27,693 bases of DNA from Mycolicibacterium flavescens (GCF_001722335.1 NZ_MIHA01000035.1:1-27693), one strand, 5' to 3'. Positions 9,343-17,821 are shown, counted from the first letter of the stretch. Notes: a model not told the origin generated them from the letters alone. Numbers and translations: made by a program.

Positions 9343-10453
9343 TGCGCACCCTGTCGCGCACCCGCCGGGTCAGGGCGACGAGCTTGGACGGGGTCGCCCG
9401 CTCGACCAGCCGGACCAGGGCCTCGTTGATCGCCTCGGGCTGTTCGAGCTGCACGAGATGCCCTGCGCCGCCGACGATCACCAGCTCCGCCTTCGGCAGG
9501 GCCGCGGCCATCGACTGCGAGTATTCCTTGGGCGTCAGCAGGTCGCGGTCACCGCAGGCCACGAGCGTCGGAACCTTCGCCAGCGTCTCGAGGCCCTCGG
9601 TTTCGTTGTGCACCTCGAGCGCGTGCAGGAACTCGACCAGCGTCGCGATCGGCGTGCCGTGCATCATGTCCTCGGAGAACGCCACGACGCTGGGGCTGAT
9701 CCTCTCGTCGCCGTAGGACGCGGCCCGCAGGATCGGGGCGACGACCGATTTGGCGGCGCCGCGGGTGCGGTGCACCAGCCTCGGCGCGTAGCGCACCGCG
9801 AAGCGGACCGCCTCCAGGGTCGGGTTGCGCAGGATCTCGCCCAGCGGTGACCGCGAAACCCCTTCGGCCGCCGAGGAGATCAGCGCGGCGCCGACGATCC
9901 GCGTCGGGTACCGCCGGGGGTACTGACGCGCATGCGAGAGCACGGTCATCCCGCCCATCGAGTGTCCGACCAGCACCACCGGGCCGCGCGGCGCCACGAC
10001 CGCCAGCACGCTCTCCAGGTCCTGCCCCAGCTGCGACACGGTGTAGGTCTCCGGCGGCGCCTCGTCGGACTGGCCGTGGCCGCGCTGGTCGTAGAACACC
10101 ATCCGCACCTGGTCGCCCCACTGTCGGGTCAGCCGGACACGCTGAAAGTAGAACGCGCCCATCCGCAGACAGAACCCGTGGGCGAACACGACCGTCAGCG
10201 GCGCGTCCTCCGGTCCGACTTCGCGCACCGCTAGCGAGATCCCGTCCGGCGTTGTCACCACCGAGCTGCGGTCGACGTCGAGCAACTCGAAATCTTCGTC
10301 GGCGTACTGGTCCTCGGTGGTGAGGCGCCGACGCAGCGAGCGGGCGGCCGACAATCCGGCGGTGGCGCCGACCGCGGTCAGGCCGGCCGCTCCGGCCAGC
10401 CACCGCGCGTTCGAGTTGCGCCCGCCCGGCAACGGGATCTCGGCTTCGCTCAC
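9335..10453 (-). CDS. alpha/beta hydrolase with N-terminal membrane segment
   Basis: A GTG at 10453 overlapping the alr stop (GTGA) gives 372 residues; the open frame extends much farther upstream but is the alr shadow. A hydrophobic segment ([20 protein letters not shown], about 18-37) followed by RSLRRR looks like a membrane anchor or uncleaved signal. The hydrolase core begins near residue 65: oxyanion region [15 protein letters not shown], nucleophile elbow GHSMGG (Ser165), acid in GDRDLL (Asp302/304) and His332 in [13 protein letters not shown]. The triad looks complete. Such a gene sits between alr and tsaE in many mycobacteria; the substrate is not known. It could be a lipase, esterase or epoxide-hydrolase-like enzyme; the sequence alone does not decide. 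Confidence 0.88.
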   Translation of the reverse strand: MSEAEIPLPGGRNSNARWLAGAAGLTAVGATAGLSAARSLRRRLTTEDQYADEDFELLDVDRSSVVTTPDGISLAVREVGPEDAPLTVVFAHGFCLRMGAFYFQRVRLTRQWGDQVRMVFYDQRGHGQSDEAPPETYTVSQLGQDLESVLAVVAPRGPVVLVGHSMGGMTVLSHARQYPRRYPTRIVGAALISSAAEGVSRSPLGEILRNPTLEAVRFAVRYAPRLVHRTRGAAKSVVAPILRAASYGDERISPSVVAFSEDMMHGTPIATLVEFLHALEVHNETEGLETLAKVPTLVACGDRDLLTPKEYSQSMAAALPKAELVIVGGAGHLVQLEQPEAINEALVRLVERATPSKLVALTRRVRDRVRNG

Positions 10454-11616
10454 CGATTCTCGCCCGCCGTCTCGATGTAGGTGCGCACCACCCGGTTGCG
10501 CGGGCTGGTCACCACCTCGTAGTTGATGGTTCCCAGCAGGTCGGCCCAGTCCTGGGCGGTGGGCTCGCCGCGGGTGCCCGGCCCGAACAGGACGGCCTCG
10601 TCGCCTTCGGCGGCCTTGCCGTCGGGGCCGAGGTCGACCACGAACTGGTCCATGCAGATCCGCCCGACGTTGCGGCACAACCGGCCGTTGATCAGCACGT
10701 CGATGCGGTTGCTCAGGTTGCGGTAGATGCCGTCGGCGTATCCGACCGGCAGCAGCGCGACCGTGGTGTCGCGGTCGGCGATCCAGGTGTGCCCGTAGGA
10801 CACGCCGTCACCAGCGCTGATCGACCTCACCAGCGCGACAGGACATTTCAGCGTCATCGCCGGCCGCAGCCCCATGTCCCCGCGCTGCGGGATCGGGGTC
10901 TGGCCGTACACCGCGATACCGGGTCGGACCAGATCGAACGCCAGGTCGGGGCGGGTCATGGCGGCCGGGGAGTTGCAGAGGTGCGTGACCTCGAAAGGCA
11001 CGCCCTGCGCGGCGGCGTAGTCGCGCATCTCGATGAGCCGTCGCGCCTGCTGGTCGTTGAACGGATGGTCCGGTTCGTCGCCGTGCGCCAGGTGCGACAT
11101 CAGTCCCCGCACCCGCACCGCACCGTCGGCCCGGGCGCGCTTGAGCGCATCGATCAGCGCCGGGAAATCGGAGGCGGCGACGCCGTTGCGGCTCAGCCCG
11201 GTGTCGGCCTTCACCGTGACGGTCGCGGGTGACCCGGCGCGGCGCACGCCGTCGAGCAGTTCGCCGAACTGGCGCACCGAGGACACCGCGAGCTGCACAT
11301 CGGCGGCGACCGCGGGGGCGAAGTCGGTGCCGGGCGGGTGCAGCCAGGCGAGCACCGGACCGGTGATGCCGTCGCGGCGCAGCGCCAGCGCTTCGGTCAC
11401 GGTCGCCACGCCCAGTTCGGCGGCGCCCGCAGCCAGCGCGGTCCGGCCCACCGCCGTGGCGCCGTGGCCGTACCCGTCGGCCTTGACGACCGCCATCACC
11501 TGCGCGCCGCCGGCGAGTTCGCGCAGCAGGCGCACATTGTCGGCGATCGCGCCGAGGTCGATCGCGGCCTGCGGGGCCGCGATCGTCGACGGGGTGGTCA
11601 GCTCGGTGGTGTCCAT
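10450..11616 (-). CDS. alr: alanine racemase
   Basis: Alr makes D-alanine from L-alanine for peptidoglycan, using pyridoxal phosphate. The ATG at 11616 ([20 protein letters not shown]) gives 388 residues, near the length of known mycobacterial Alr. The PLP lysine is Lys45 in [13 protein letters not shown]; the catalytic tyrosine is in [24 protein letters not shown] and LLPVGYADG are conserved C-terminal-domain motifs. The open frame upstream of 11616 runs into the cupin gene in another frame and is not coding. The gap to the cupin is 31 bases, so alr may share its transcript or have its own start. It is the head of the overlapping chain down to the SnoaL-like gene. Confidence 0.96.
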   Translation of the reverse strand: MDTTELTTPSTIAAPQAAIDLGAIADNVRLLRELAGGAQVMAVVKADGYGHGATAVGRTALAAGAAELGVATVTEALALRRDGITGPVLAWLHPPGTDFAPAVAADVQLAVSSVRQFGELLDGVRRAGSPATVTVKADTGLSRNGVAASDFPALIDALKRARADGAVRVRGLMSHLAHGDEPDHPFNDQQARRLIEMRDYAAAQGVPFEVTHLCNSPAAMTRPDLAFDLVRPGIAVYGQTPIPQRGDMGLRPAMTLKCPVALVRSISAGDGVSYGHTWIADRDTTVALLPVGYADGIYRNLSNRIDVLINGRLCRNVGRICMDQFVVDLGPDGKAAEGDEAVLFGPGTRGEPTAQDWADLLGTINYEVVTSPRNRVVRTYIETAGENR

Positions 11617-11647
11617 GGTCTGGGTCGATTCTCCCAGACCGGGCGGA

Positions 11648-12031
11648 TCAGACGGTCGTGCGCTGCTCCAGGCGGGTGCCTCGCGGCACCGTGAGCGCCA
11701 GGATGTCGCTGGGTGAGTCCAGTTCGAAGCAGTGCCAGCGGCCGCGCGGAACGATGACCGCGGCGCCTGCGGGCACGCTGATCTCCTGGTCCTCACCGTC
11801 GCTCTCGCCGCGCAGGCAGAGCCGCACACCGCCGCTCAGGCACGCCACCACCTCGTCGTCGCCGGGATGCATCTCCCAATGGTCGGCGTGCATGTCGGCG
11901 TCGGTGTCGGCGTGGAAGGCCATCAGCTGCCAGCTGGCATGTTCGGCGTCGAACGTGCGCGGCGCGGGCCGCGCTCCCCCTTCCGGCAGCAGCCGGACAG
12001 CGGCGGTGAACAGATCGATCGGGGTGGTCAT
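11648..12031 (-). CDS. small cupin-domain protein (127 aa)
   Basis: The ATG at 12031 has GAAAGGAA eight bases upstream and is preferred; an ATG at 12052 that overlaps the esterase stop is the alternative (134 aa). The single cupin domain shows motif 1 as [21 protein letters not shown] (about 49-68) and motif 2 as [17 protein letters not shown] (about 87-103). Metal-binding His and Glu residues are present. Cupins of this size are isomerases, dioxygenases or binding proteins; the substrate is unknown. It follows the HSL-type esterase by 17 bases and should be cotranscribed with it. Confidence 0.82.
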   Translation of the reverse strand: MTTPIDLFTAAVRLLPEGGARPAPRTFDAEHASWQLMAFHADTDADMHADHWEMHPGDDEVVACLSGGVRLCLRGESDGEDQEISVPAGAAVIVPRGRWHCFELDSPSDILALTVPRGTRLEQRTTV

Positions 12032-12048
12032 CTGAGAGATTCCTTTCG

Positions 12049-12954
12049 TCATCGGGCCAGCGCGCGACGCACAACGTCGGCGATTTCGGCGAACTGCCGC
12101 TGCGACACCTCGGCGGACAGGATGGCCTGCGAGCCGTGGAACGTGCCGGCCCACTGGTGCACCTCGGCCGACACACCGTCCTGCAGCAGCCGCATCGCGT
12201 AGGCCAGGCCTTCGTCGCGGTTCGGGCACAGCTCGGCGGTGGTGACGTAGGCCGGCGGTAGGTCCGACAACTGTGCGGCCCGCGCGGGCGCCGCATACGC
12301 CGTCGCCTCCGCGCCGCCCAGGTAGTGCCCCCACGACGCCGATACCTTGGCGCGGTTCATCCACGGGGTGTCGGTGAAGGTCCGCGCCGAGAACGTCTCC
12401 TGCCGGTCGTCGAGGCCGGGCTGGTTGAGCAGCTGGAAGCACAGCCGCGGGCCGCCTTCGTCACGGGCCCGCAGCGCCACCGCGGCGGCCAGACCGCCGC
12501 CGGCGCTGTGCCCGCCCACCGCGATCCGGTCGGGGTCGACTCCGAGTTCGCCCGCGTGCTCGGCGGTCCACTTCAGCACCGCGTACGCGTCGTCGAGGGC
12601 GGCCGGGAACGGGTTCTCCGGGGCCAGCCGGTAGCCGACCGACACCACGGTCACCTCCGAGCCGGCGGCGATGCGCGTCGCCCACGGGTGCTCGGTGTCC
12701 AGGTCGCCCATCACGAAGCCGCCGCCGTGCAGCCAGACGATGGCGCCGGTCGCGCCGTGCGGGCGGTAGATGCGCACCGGTACGTCCGGATCGGCGGGCA
12801 CGGTGCGGTCCTCGATCCGCATGCCGGGCACGTCGGGCACCGGGATCGCCGCGGCCAGCGCGGCGAAGCTTTCGCGTTCGGCCGCCGGGTCGGTCAGATC
12901 GGCCTTGGGGAACAGCGCGAGAAACGCTTCGAGTTCGGGATCCATGGCCACCAT
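12049..12954 (-). CDS. HSL-family (Lip-type) alpha/beta hydrolase
   Basis: This 301-residue carboxylesterase/lipase has the hormone-sensitive-lipase signature: oxyanion HGGGFVMGD (76-84), nucleophile GGHSAGGG with Ser150, YRLAPENPFPAALDD, acid Asp247 in CPNRDEG and His273 in TFHGS. The triad is complete. GHSAGG replaces the more usual GDSAGG. Two in-frame ATGs (12954 and 12945) are possible. No signal peptide is seen, so it is cytoplasmic. Related mycobacterial enzymes (LipN, LipI and others) hydrolyse short-chain esters. It is divergent from the PucR-type regulator, with an 88-bp shared control region containing a palindrome. Confidence 0.92.
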   Translation of the reverse strand: MVAMDPELEAFLALFPKADLTDPAAERESFAALAAAIPVPDVPGMRIEDRTVPADPDVPVRIYRPHGATGAIVWLHGGGFVMGDLDTEHPWATRIAAGSEVTVVSVGYRLAPENPFPAALDDAYAVLKWTAEHAGELGVDPDRIAVGGHSAGGGLAAAVALRARDEGGPRLCFQLLNQPGLDDRQETFSARTFTDTPWMNRAKVSASWGHYLGGAEATAYAAPARAAQLSDLPPAYVTTAELCPNRDEGLAYAMRLLQDGVSAEVHQWAGTFHGSQAILSAEVSQRQFAEIADVVRRALAR

Positions 12955-12963
12955 GCTCGCGAT

Positions 12964-12996
12964 CCGACGGCGCCGATGTCATCAGACATTCGTCGG
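12964..12996. promoter_or_regulatory. nested palindrome in the esterase/regulator control region
   Basis: ATGTC (12976-12980) ATCA GACAT (12985-12989) is flanked by CCGACG (12964-12969) and CGTCGG (12991-12996). This gives an interrupted dyad between two divergent genes, a natural place for an operator of the neighbouring PucR-type regulator. The arms are unequal in length (six extra bases on the left), so I rate it as a candidate only. Confidence 0.4.
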
Positions 12997-13029
12997 ATAA
13001 AGCGCTGTGTCCGAGCGACGATCGGCGCC

Positions 13030-13042
13030 TATCCTGCCGAAC
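13030..13042 (+). promoter_or_regulatory. leaderless-type -10 box for the PucR-family gene
   Basis: TATCCT (13030-13035) fits the mycobacterial TANNNT -10 and is followed by seven bases and the ATG at 13043. There is no ribosome binding site before that ATG. Together this predicts a transcript starting at or next to the start codon, which is common in mycobacteria. Confidence 0.55.
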
Positions 13043-14068
13043 ATGGAAGCGTTGGTGGCGCGGCTGTCGCGACTCGATTCCGACGCGGAGGGCGCGCTGC
13101 GCGTGGTGACCTTCTTCGACACGCTGATGCGCAGGCGCGTGGATCTGCCCGGGCTCGCGCGCGCCGCCGCGGGTCTGGCCGAGTGCACCGCGGGCATCCG
13201 GTTGCACGCCGGTGGGCGGGTGATCCGGATGGGTGCGGACGGCAGGCCGGCCACCGCGCCGGCCCCGGCGTCGACCGCCGCCGCGATCACCATCGACGGT
13301 GAGGACATCGGAAGCGTCTGGCTCGAGCGGTCCGGGCAGGCGCGCTCGCTCGACGAACTCGCGCTGGACCGGTTGGCGCTCGCGGTGGCCGCCGCCGTCG
13401 AGCGGTTCGGTCCGGCGCCGACCACGATGGCCGACCCGGCGCTGGTGGAACTGGTGATCAGCGGTGAGACCGATGACGCCGCCCGCAGCCGGGCGCTGCG
13501 GCTGCTGGGCTTCGCGCCGCGGTGCCCGCTGCACGTCGTCGCCGTGCGGTCGCGGCATCCGCTGGACCGGATCGCCGCGCAGGTCTGCGCGGACGCCCCG
13601 GTCAAGGCCGCGGCGCTCGACGACGTCGGTGTGCTGTTGGCGGGCGCGGTCGACGACACCCGGTTTCCGGCGGACGCCTGCGTCGGGATCGGCGCCGCTG
13701 ACGCGGTGACCGACGCATGGCGTCAGGCGCGCACCGCGCTTCGCTTCGCCACCGCCCGGCGGCCGGTCGTGCACCACGACGGCCTCGGCGCGCTCGCGCT
13801 GCTCGCCGAGCTCCCCGAAGGGCTGACCCGCCACAACCCCGACGTCGCCGCGGTCGCCCGGCTGGCCGCCAGCGCCGACGACCTCGACACCCTAGACGCC
13901 TACTGCGCGACGGCGTCGCTGCGGCGGGCGGCCGAGGTTCTGCACCTGCACCACAGCAGTGTGGCCCGCAGGCTCGAAAACCTCAGCCGCGCCTTGGGGT
14001 TCACGCTCACCGAGCCCGACGGTCTGCTGCGGGCCAGCCTCGCGCTGACGGCTTGGCGGCTGCTCTGA
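13043..14068 (+). CDS. PucR/CdaR-type helix-turn-helix transcriptional regulator
   Basis: The ATG at 13043 (MEALVARLSRLDSDAEGALR) gives 341 residues; a GTG at 13007 is open but less likely given the -10 box. The N-terminal 120 residues look like a GAF-like sensor region; the middle (about 135-250) resembles the GGDEF-like region of CdaR regulators. The C-terminus has the PucR helix-turn-helix: DTLDAYCATASLRRAAEVLHLHHSSVARRLENLSRALGF, where the second helix carries HHSSVARRL. PucR/CdaR proteins usually activate catabolic genes in response to a small molecule. The divergent esterase-cupin pair is the obvious target. It ends three bases before the gadB stop on the other strand. Family confident; ligand unknown. 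Confidence 0.87.
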   Translation: MEALVARLSRLDSDAEGALRVVTFFDTLMRRRVDLPGLARAAAGLAECTAGIRLHAGGRVIRMGADGRPATAPAPASTAAAITIDGEDIGSVWLERSGQARSLDELALDRLALAVAAAVERFGPAPTTMADPALVELVISGETDDAARSRALRLLGFAPRCPLHVVAVRSRHPLDRIAAQVCADAPVKAAALDDVGVLLAGAVDDTRFPADACVGIGAADAVTDAWRQARTALRFATARRPVVHHDGLGALALLAELPEGLTRHNPDVAAVARLAASADDLDTLDAYCATASLRRAAEVLHLHHSSVARRLENLSRALGFTLTEPDGLLRASLALTAWRLL

Positions 14069-14071
14069 CCG

Positions 14072-15454
14072 TCAGTGCGCGAACGGCTGCTCGACGTTGA
14101 AGTGCCCCTTCGGTTTCAGCTCGTCGAGGTGCGCGACCACCTTGGCCATGTCCTCGTGCAGCGCCCGCGCCAGGTCCGCGGAGAACCCTTCGCGCACCAC
14201 GATCCGCAGCATCGTGACGTCCTCGGCGCCCTCGGGCATCGTGTACGCGGGCACCTGCCAGCCGTAGCCGCGCAGCGCCTGGGACACGTCGAACTCGGTG
14301 TAGCCGAAGTCGCCGGAGAGCTTGAAGCTCACCACCGGGATCGCCGAACCGTCGGCCACGACGTCGAAGTGCCGGCTCTCGCGCAACTGGTCACCGAGCC
14401 AGCGTGCGGTCGCCGAGAGACTGTGCATCACCTGCGCGTACCCGCCGCGGCCCAGCCGCAGGAAGTTGTAGTACTGCCCGACCACCTGGTTGCCGGGCCG
14501 CGAGAAGTTCAGCGTGAACGTCGGCATGTCGCCGCCGAGGTAGTTGACGTGGAAGACCAGTCCTTCGGGCAGGTACTCGGCGCTGCGCCACACCACGAAA
14601 CCGATTCCCGGATAGGTCAATCCGTACTTGTGGCCGCTGACGTTGATCGACACGACGCGGGGCAGCCGGAAGTCCCATTCCAGGTCCGGGTGCAGAAACG
14701 GCACCACGAAACCACCGCTGGCGGCGTCGACGTGCACCGGGACGTCCATGCCGCCGCCGTCGGCGAGCTTGTCCAGCGCCGCGCAGATCTCAGCGATCGG
14801 TTCCAGCTCGCCGGTGTAGGTGGTGCCCAGGATCGCGACCACGCCGATGGTGTCCTCGTCGATGTTCTCGAGCACCTGTTCGGGGGTGATGACGTAACGG
14901 CCCTCGGCCATCGGCAGGTAGCGCGGCTCGACGTCGAAGTAGCGGCAGAACTTCTCCCACACCACCTGGACGTTGGCGCCCATCACCAGGTTGGGAGTGC
15001 GTCCCTTCCAGTCCTTTCCGACCTTGTCGCGCCAGCGCCACTTCATCGCCAGCCCGGCCAGCATCACCGCCTCGCTGGACCCGATCGTCGACACGCCGAT
15101 CGCACTCGACGGGTCGTCGTCGCGCAGATCCTCGGCGTGGAACAGGTCGGCCACCATGCACACGCAGCGCTGCTCGATCGCCGCGGTCGCCGGGTACTCG
15201 TCCTTGTCGATCATGTTCTTGTCGAATGTCTCGGCCATCAACCGCTCGGCCTGCGGGTCCATCCACGTCGTGACGAAGGTCGCCAGGTTCAGCCGCGAAC
15301 TGCCGTCGAGCATCAGTTCGTCGTGGATGAACCGGTAGGCGGCGTCGGGATCCATCGCGTCGTCGGGCAGTCGCAGCGACGGCACCGGCGACATCGCCAA
15401 CCGTCCGGTGTAGGCAGGGGCGATCTGCGGTGTGTGACTGCGCGACGGCGACAT
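14072..15454 (-). CDS. gadB: glutamate decarboxylase
   Basis: GadB converts glutamate to GABA and CO2 with pyridoxal phosphate, consuming a proton. The ATG at 15454 with AAAGGAA seven bases upstream gives 460 residues. The PLP lysine is Lys276 in NVSGHKYGLTYPG. Other hallmarks are GSSEAVMLAGLAMKWRWR, VDAASGGFVVPF, NYLGGDMPTFTLNFSRPGNQVV and the C-terminal REGFSADLARAL. No GABA antiporter gene is in the window, so a GABA-shunt role is as likely as acid resistance. It follows nnr by 19 bases on the same strand, as in other mycobacteria. Confidence 0.96.
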   Translation of the reverse strand: MSPSRSHTPQIAPAYTGRLAMSPVPSLRLPDDAMDPDAAYRFIHDELMLDGSSRLNLATFVTTWMDPQAERLMAETFDKNMIDKDEYPATAAIEQRCVCMVADLFHAEDLRDDDPSSAIGVSTIGSSEAVMLAGLAMKWRWRDKVGKDWKGRTPNLVMGANVQVVWEKFCRYFDVEPRYLPMAEGRYVITPEQVLENIDEDTIGVVAILGTTYTGELEPIAEICAALDKLADGGGMDVPVHVDAASGGFVVPFLHPDLEWDFRLPRVVSINVSGHKYGLTYPGIGFVVWRSAEYLPEGLVFHVNYLGGDMPTFTLNFSRPGNQVVGQYYNFLRLGRGGYAQVMHSLSATARWLGDQLRESRHFDVVADGSAIPVVSFKLSGDFGYTEFDVSQALRGYGWQVPAYTMPEGAEDVTMLRIVVREGFSADLARALHEDMAKVVAHLDELKPKGHFNVEQPFAH

Positions 15455-15473
15455 GAGATTCCTTTCGTAGGGA

Positions 15474-16895
15474 CTACAGACTGGCAACTGCGCTTCGCAC
15501 ATGCGCGAGAATGCGCGATGCCGACGTCGGGGCGGGACGCGGTCCCGGATCTCGGGCGGCGAGTTCGGCGGCCCGCGCGTGCACGAACGCCGCCGCGGCG
15601 GCCGCCTCGCCGGTCGGCAGCCCCGCCGCCAGCAGGGCACCGATGACACCGGAGAGCACATCGCCGGAACCGGCTGTGGCGGCCCATGATTGGCCCGCCG
15701 GGTTCAGGTACACCGACCCTCCGGGTTCGGCGACGACGGTCACGTTGCCCTTCAACAACACGGTGACGCCGAGGCGGTCGGCGAGCCCGCGGGTCGCGGC
15801 CACCCTGTCGTCGCCGGGCGCGGATCCGGCCAAACGGGCGAACTCCCCGGCGTGCGGGGTCAGCACCGTGGGCGCGTTGCGGCCGGCGACGAGGTCGGGG
15901 TGCGCGGCCAGGATCGTCAGCCCGTCGGCGTCGACGATCACCGGCAGCCCGCTGTCCAGCGCAAACCACAGTGCCGCCGCCCCCGTTTCGTCGGTGCCCA
16001 GCCCCGGTCCGACGACCCACGACTGCACCCGGCCCGCAGCGCTGGGGGTGGCGGTGGCGATCACCTCGGGCCACTGCGAAAGCACCTGCTGGGCAGCGCT
16101 TCCCGCGTAGCGGACCATTCCCGACGTCGCGGCCACGGCGGCGCCGGTGCACAGCACCGCGGCCCCGGGATAGGTGGCCGATCCGGCCAGCACGCCGGTG
16201 ACGCCCTGGGTGTACTTGTCGTCGGTGGGCCCGGGCACCGGCCACCGCGCGGCGACGTCGGCGGCCTCGACGCCGATCATGGCCGGCCGCGGCAGGTCCA
16301 GTCCGATGTCGACGAGCTCGACCCGGCCGCAGTCGCCCAGTGCGTGGGCGGGTTTGAGACCGCCGAAGGTGACGGTCACCGCGGCACGCACATGAGGGCC
16401 GTCGACGGCACCGGTGTGCACGTCGACACCGCTGGGCAGGTCCACTGCCACCACCGGGATGCCCGCGTCGTCGACGGCGGCGAACACCTCGGCCGCGTCC
16501 GGGCGCAGCGGACCCGACCCGGAGATGCCGACCACACCGTCGATCACCAGATCTGTTGCCGTCGGGACAGTTTGAACGATGCGACCACCGCAGGCGGTGA
16601 ACGCCGCCAGCGCCTTGGCGTGCGCGCGCTCCGGGTTGAGCAGGACCGCGGTCGCCCCGGCGCCGCGACGGCGCAGGAACGTCGCGGCCCACAGCGCGTC
16701 GCCGCCGTTGTCGCCGGAGCCGACGACCGCGCAGATCCGGCGCCCACTGACCCCGCCGGTGCGCCTGCCGAGTTCGCGGGCGATCGCGGTGGCCAGTCCG
16801 GTGGCGGCGCGGCGCATCAGCGCGCCGTCGGGTAGCGCCGCCAACAGAGGCGCTTCGGCCTCCCGGATCTGCTCGGCGGTGTAGTAGTGGCGCAT
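15474..16895 (-). CDS. nnr: bifunctional NAD(P)HX epimerase/dehydratase
   Basis: This repair enzyme restores hydrated NADH and NADPH. The ATG at 16895 gives 473 residues; a TTG one codon upstream is possible. The N-terminal YjeF/NnrE domain (about 1-210) begins MRHYYTAEQIREAE and has VVGSGDNGGDALWAA, VDLPSGVDVHTG and TFGGLKPAHAL. The C-terminal NnrD domain (about 215-473) has DDKYTQGVTGVLAGSATYPGAAVLC, GPGLGTDE, VLTPHAGEFARL and the ATP-site AGSGDVLSGVIGALLAAG with its catalytic Asp. The fusion is normal for bacteria. It forms a pair with gadB. Confidence 0.96.
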   Translation of the reverse strand: MRHYYTAEQIREAEAPLLAALPDGALMRRAATGLATAIARELGRRTGGVSGRRICAVVGSGDNGGDALWAATFLRRRGAGATAVLLNPERAHAKALAAFTACGGRIVQTVPTATDLVIDGVVGISGSGPLRPDAAEVFAAVDDAGIPVVAVDLPSGVDVHTGAVDGPHVRAAVTVTFGGLKPAHALGDCGRVELVDIGLDLPRPAMIGVEAADVAARWPVPGPTDDKYTQGVTGVLAGSATYPGAAVLCTGAAVAATSGMVRYAGSAAQQVLSQWPEVIATATPSAAGRVQSWVVGPGLGTDETGAAALWFALDSGLPVIVDADGLTILAAHPDLVAGRNAPTVLTPHAGEFARLAGSAPGDDRVAATRGLADRLGVTVLLKGNVTVVAEPGGSVYLNPAGQSWAATAGSGDVLSGVIGALLAAGLPTGEAAAAAAFVHARAAELAARDPGPRPAPTSASRILAHVRSAVASL

Positions 16896-17014
16896 CAAGG
16901 TCAGGATTCCATGTCAGGAGCCGTTCAGGACGTCGACGGGACCAAGTCGCTTGACGGTGACGTCATTCATCGGGTTGTCCTTAGCCTTGTCCACAGCCTC
17001 ACCAGCAAATTCGC

Positions 17015-17031
17015 GGTCCTCGCGAAGGACC
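17015..17031. repeat. stem-loop GGTCCT/AGGACC
   Basis: GGTCCT (17015-17020) and AGGACC (17026-17031) pair perfectly over the loop CGCGA. It lies in the probable nnr leader and may be an mRNA structure or operator. Nothing else supports a function. Confidence 0.35.
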
Positions 17032-17038
17032 TGTCCGC

Positions 17039-17066
17039 GCAACGAAAGATAACGATTCGATAACGA
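17039..17066. promoter_or_regulatory. three phased direct repeats, possible OmpR-family regulator site
   Basis: On the minus strand GTTAT occurs at 17064-17060 and 17053-17049, and the related GTTGC at 17043-17039, spaced 11 and 10 bases apart. The two better copies sit in the 8-base repeat GATAACGA at 17048-17055 and 17059-17066. One-turn phasing of short direct repeats is how PhoB/OmpR-type regulators (including GlnR, MtrA and PhoP) bind. GlnR is known to control ect genes in Streptomyces. The assignment here is inference. Confidence 0.4.
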
Positions 17067-17243
17067 CGGCCGGTCTGCTTCGGCTCGCCGAATCTTTGCC
17101 CTTTCCGCTGGGTGATCGCCTGATTCCGTGTGGTGGCGACGGTTAACTAGGCCCCCTGCTGGCTTGATCAGCAACGCGAACATGTGCTTTGGTCGGCTTA
17201 CCGATGACGTGACGTAGTGGTTCGAAGAATTTGATCGGCGGTG

Positions 17244-17257
17244 AACAGCTAACTGTT
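17244..17257 (+). promoter_or_regulatory. inverted repeat touching the ectA start
   Basis: AACAG (17244-17248) CTAA CTGTT (17253-17257) ends directly at the ectA ATG. It could be an operator or a hairpin that hides the start codon region in the mRNA. There is no good ribosome binding site before this ATG apart from GGCGGTG about 15 bases away. Confidence 0.35.
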
Positions 17258-17809
17258 ATGAGCATGCGCGTTCCCGAACTCGGGAAACCTGGCCTGCAAA
17301 CTCCTGATTTTCGCCTGCGACGACCGCAGGCCTCCGACGCCCTGGCGATGCACCGCGTGGCGGAGGCCACCCAGGCGCTCGACGTCAACTCGACCTACGC
17401 CTACCTTCTCTGGGCGACCGACTTCGCCGACACCTCAATCGTGGCGGAGGCCGACGGTGACCTCGTCGGTTTCATCACCGGACACCACCCTCCCCCGCGA
17501 CCCGAAGCGCTGTTCGTCTGGCAGGTCGCCGTCTCGCCGGCCGCCCAGGGTCGCGGTCTGGGCAGCGCAATGCTCGACGGCCTGCTCGCCCGGGTGCTGA
17601 CGGAACGTCCCGGACAGGCGGTGACCGTGGAGGCCACCGTTGCGCCGGGCAACGCGCAGTCACGCGCACTGTTCGGCGGGTTCGCGCGCCGGCACGGCGT
17701 GCCGCTCGTCGAAGACGAACACTTCACTGCCGACCTCCTCGCCGCCGACGGTGGGCATGAGGATGAACCGATCTTCCGGATCGGACCGATCACCGAACCC
17801 CTCAACTGA
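17258..17809 (+). CDS. ectA: L-2,4-diaminobutyrate N-acetyltransferase EctA
   Basis: EctA acetylates diaminobutyrate to N-gamma-acetyl-diaminobutyrate, the second step of ectoine synthesis. The ATG at 17258 gives 183 residues (MSMRVPELGKPG); an ATG two codons later is also possible. The GNAT fold is clear: FRLRRPQASDALAMHRVAEATQALDVNSTYAYLLWATDF is the EctA-specific N-terminal part, and VSPAAQGRGLGSAMLDGLLAR is the acetyl-CoA motif. It is first in ectABCD, 12 bases before ectB. Confidence 0.95.
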   Translation: MSMRVPELGKPGLQTPDFRLRRPQASDALAMHRVAEATQALDVNSTYAYLLWATDFADTSIVAEADGDLVGFITGHHPPPRPEALFVWQVAVSPAAQGRGLGSAMLDGLLARVLTERPGQAVTVEATVAPGNAQSRALFGGFARRHGVPLVEDEHFTADLLAADGGHEDEPIFRIGPITEPLN

Positions 17810-17821
17810 AACGGAGTTGCA

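Larger units (their letters stand above)
16896..17257. other. divergent intergenic region between nnr and ectA
   Basis: These 362 bases hold no convincing gene: one open minus-strand frame of 89 codons (16914-17183) lacks a ribosome binding site and protein-like features. The region must contain the promoters of nnr and of the ectoine operon. I see a 6-bp stem-loop (17015-17031), helically phased direct repeats (17039-17066), and a small inverted repeat touching the ectA start (17244-17257). I could not choose a convincing -35/-10 pair for ectA. Confidence 0.6.

Noticed and set aside
10454..10678. N-terminal extension of the alpha/beta hydrolase
   Set aside because: These codons overlap the end of alr and are Arg/Gly-rich shadow; the GTGA overlap start at 10453 is much better.
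13007..13042. GTG start for the PucR-type gene, 12 codons upstream
   Set aside because: The TATCCT box placed seven bases before the ATG at 13043 supports a leaderless start there; the extra residues look non-coding.
12461..13834. 457-codon minus-strand frame across the esterase/regulator gap
   Set aside because: It crosses a divergent promoter region and overlaps two well-supported genes in other frames.
16914..17183. Open minus-strand frame of 89 codons between nnr and ectA
   Set aside because: No ribosome binding site, no family features and a mixed charged sequence; it runs across the phased repeats and a stem-loop, so the space is better read as control region.
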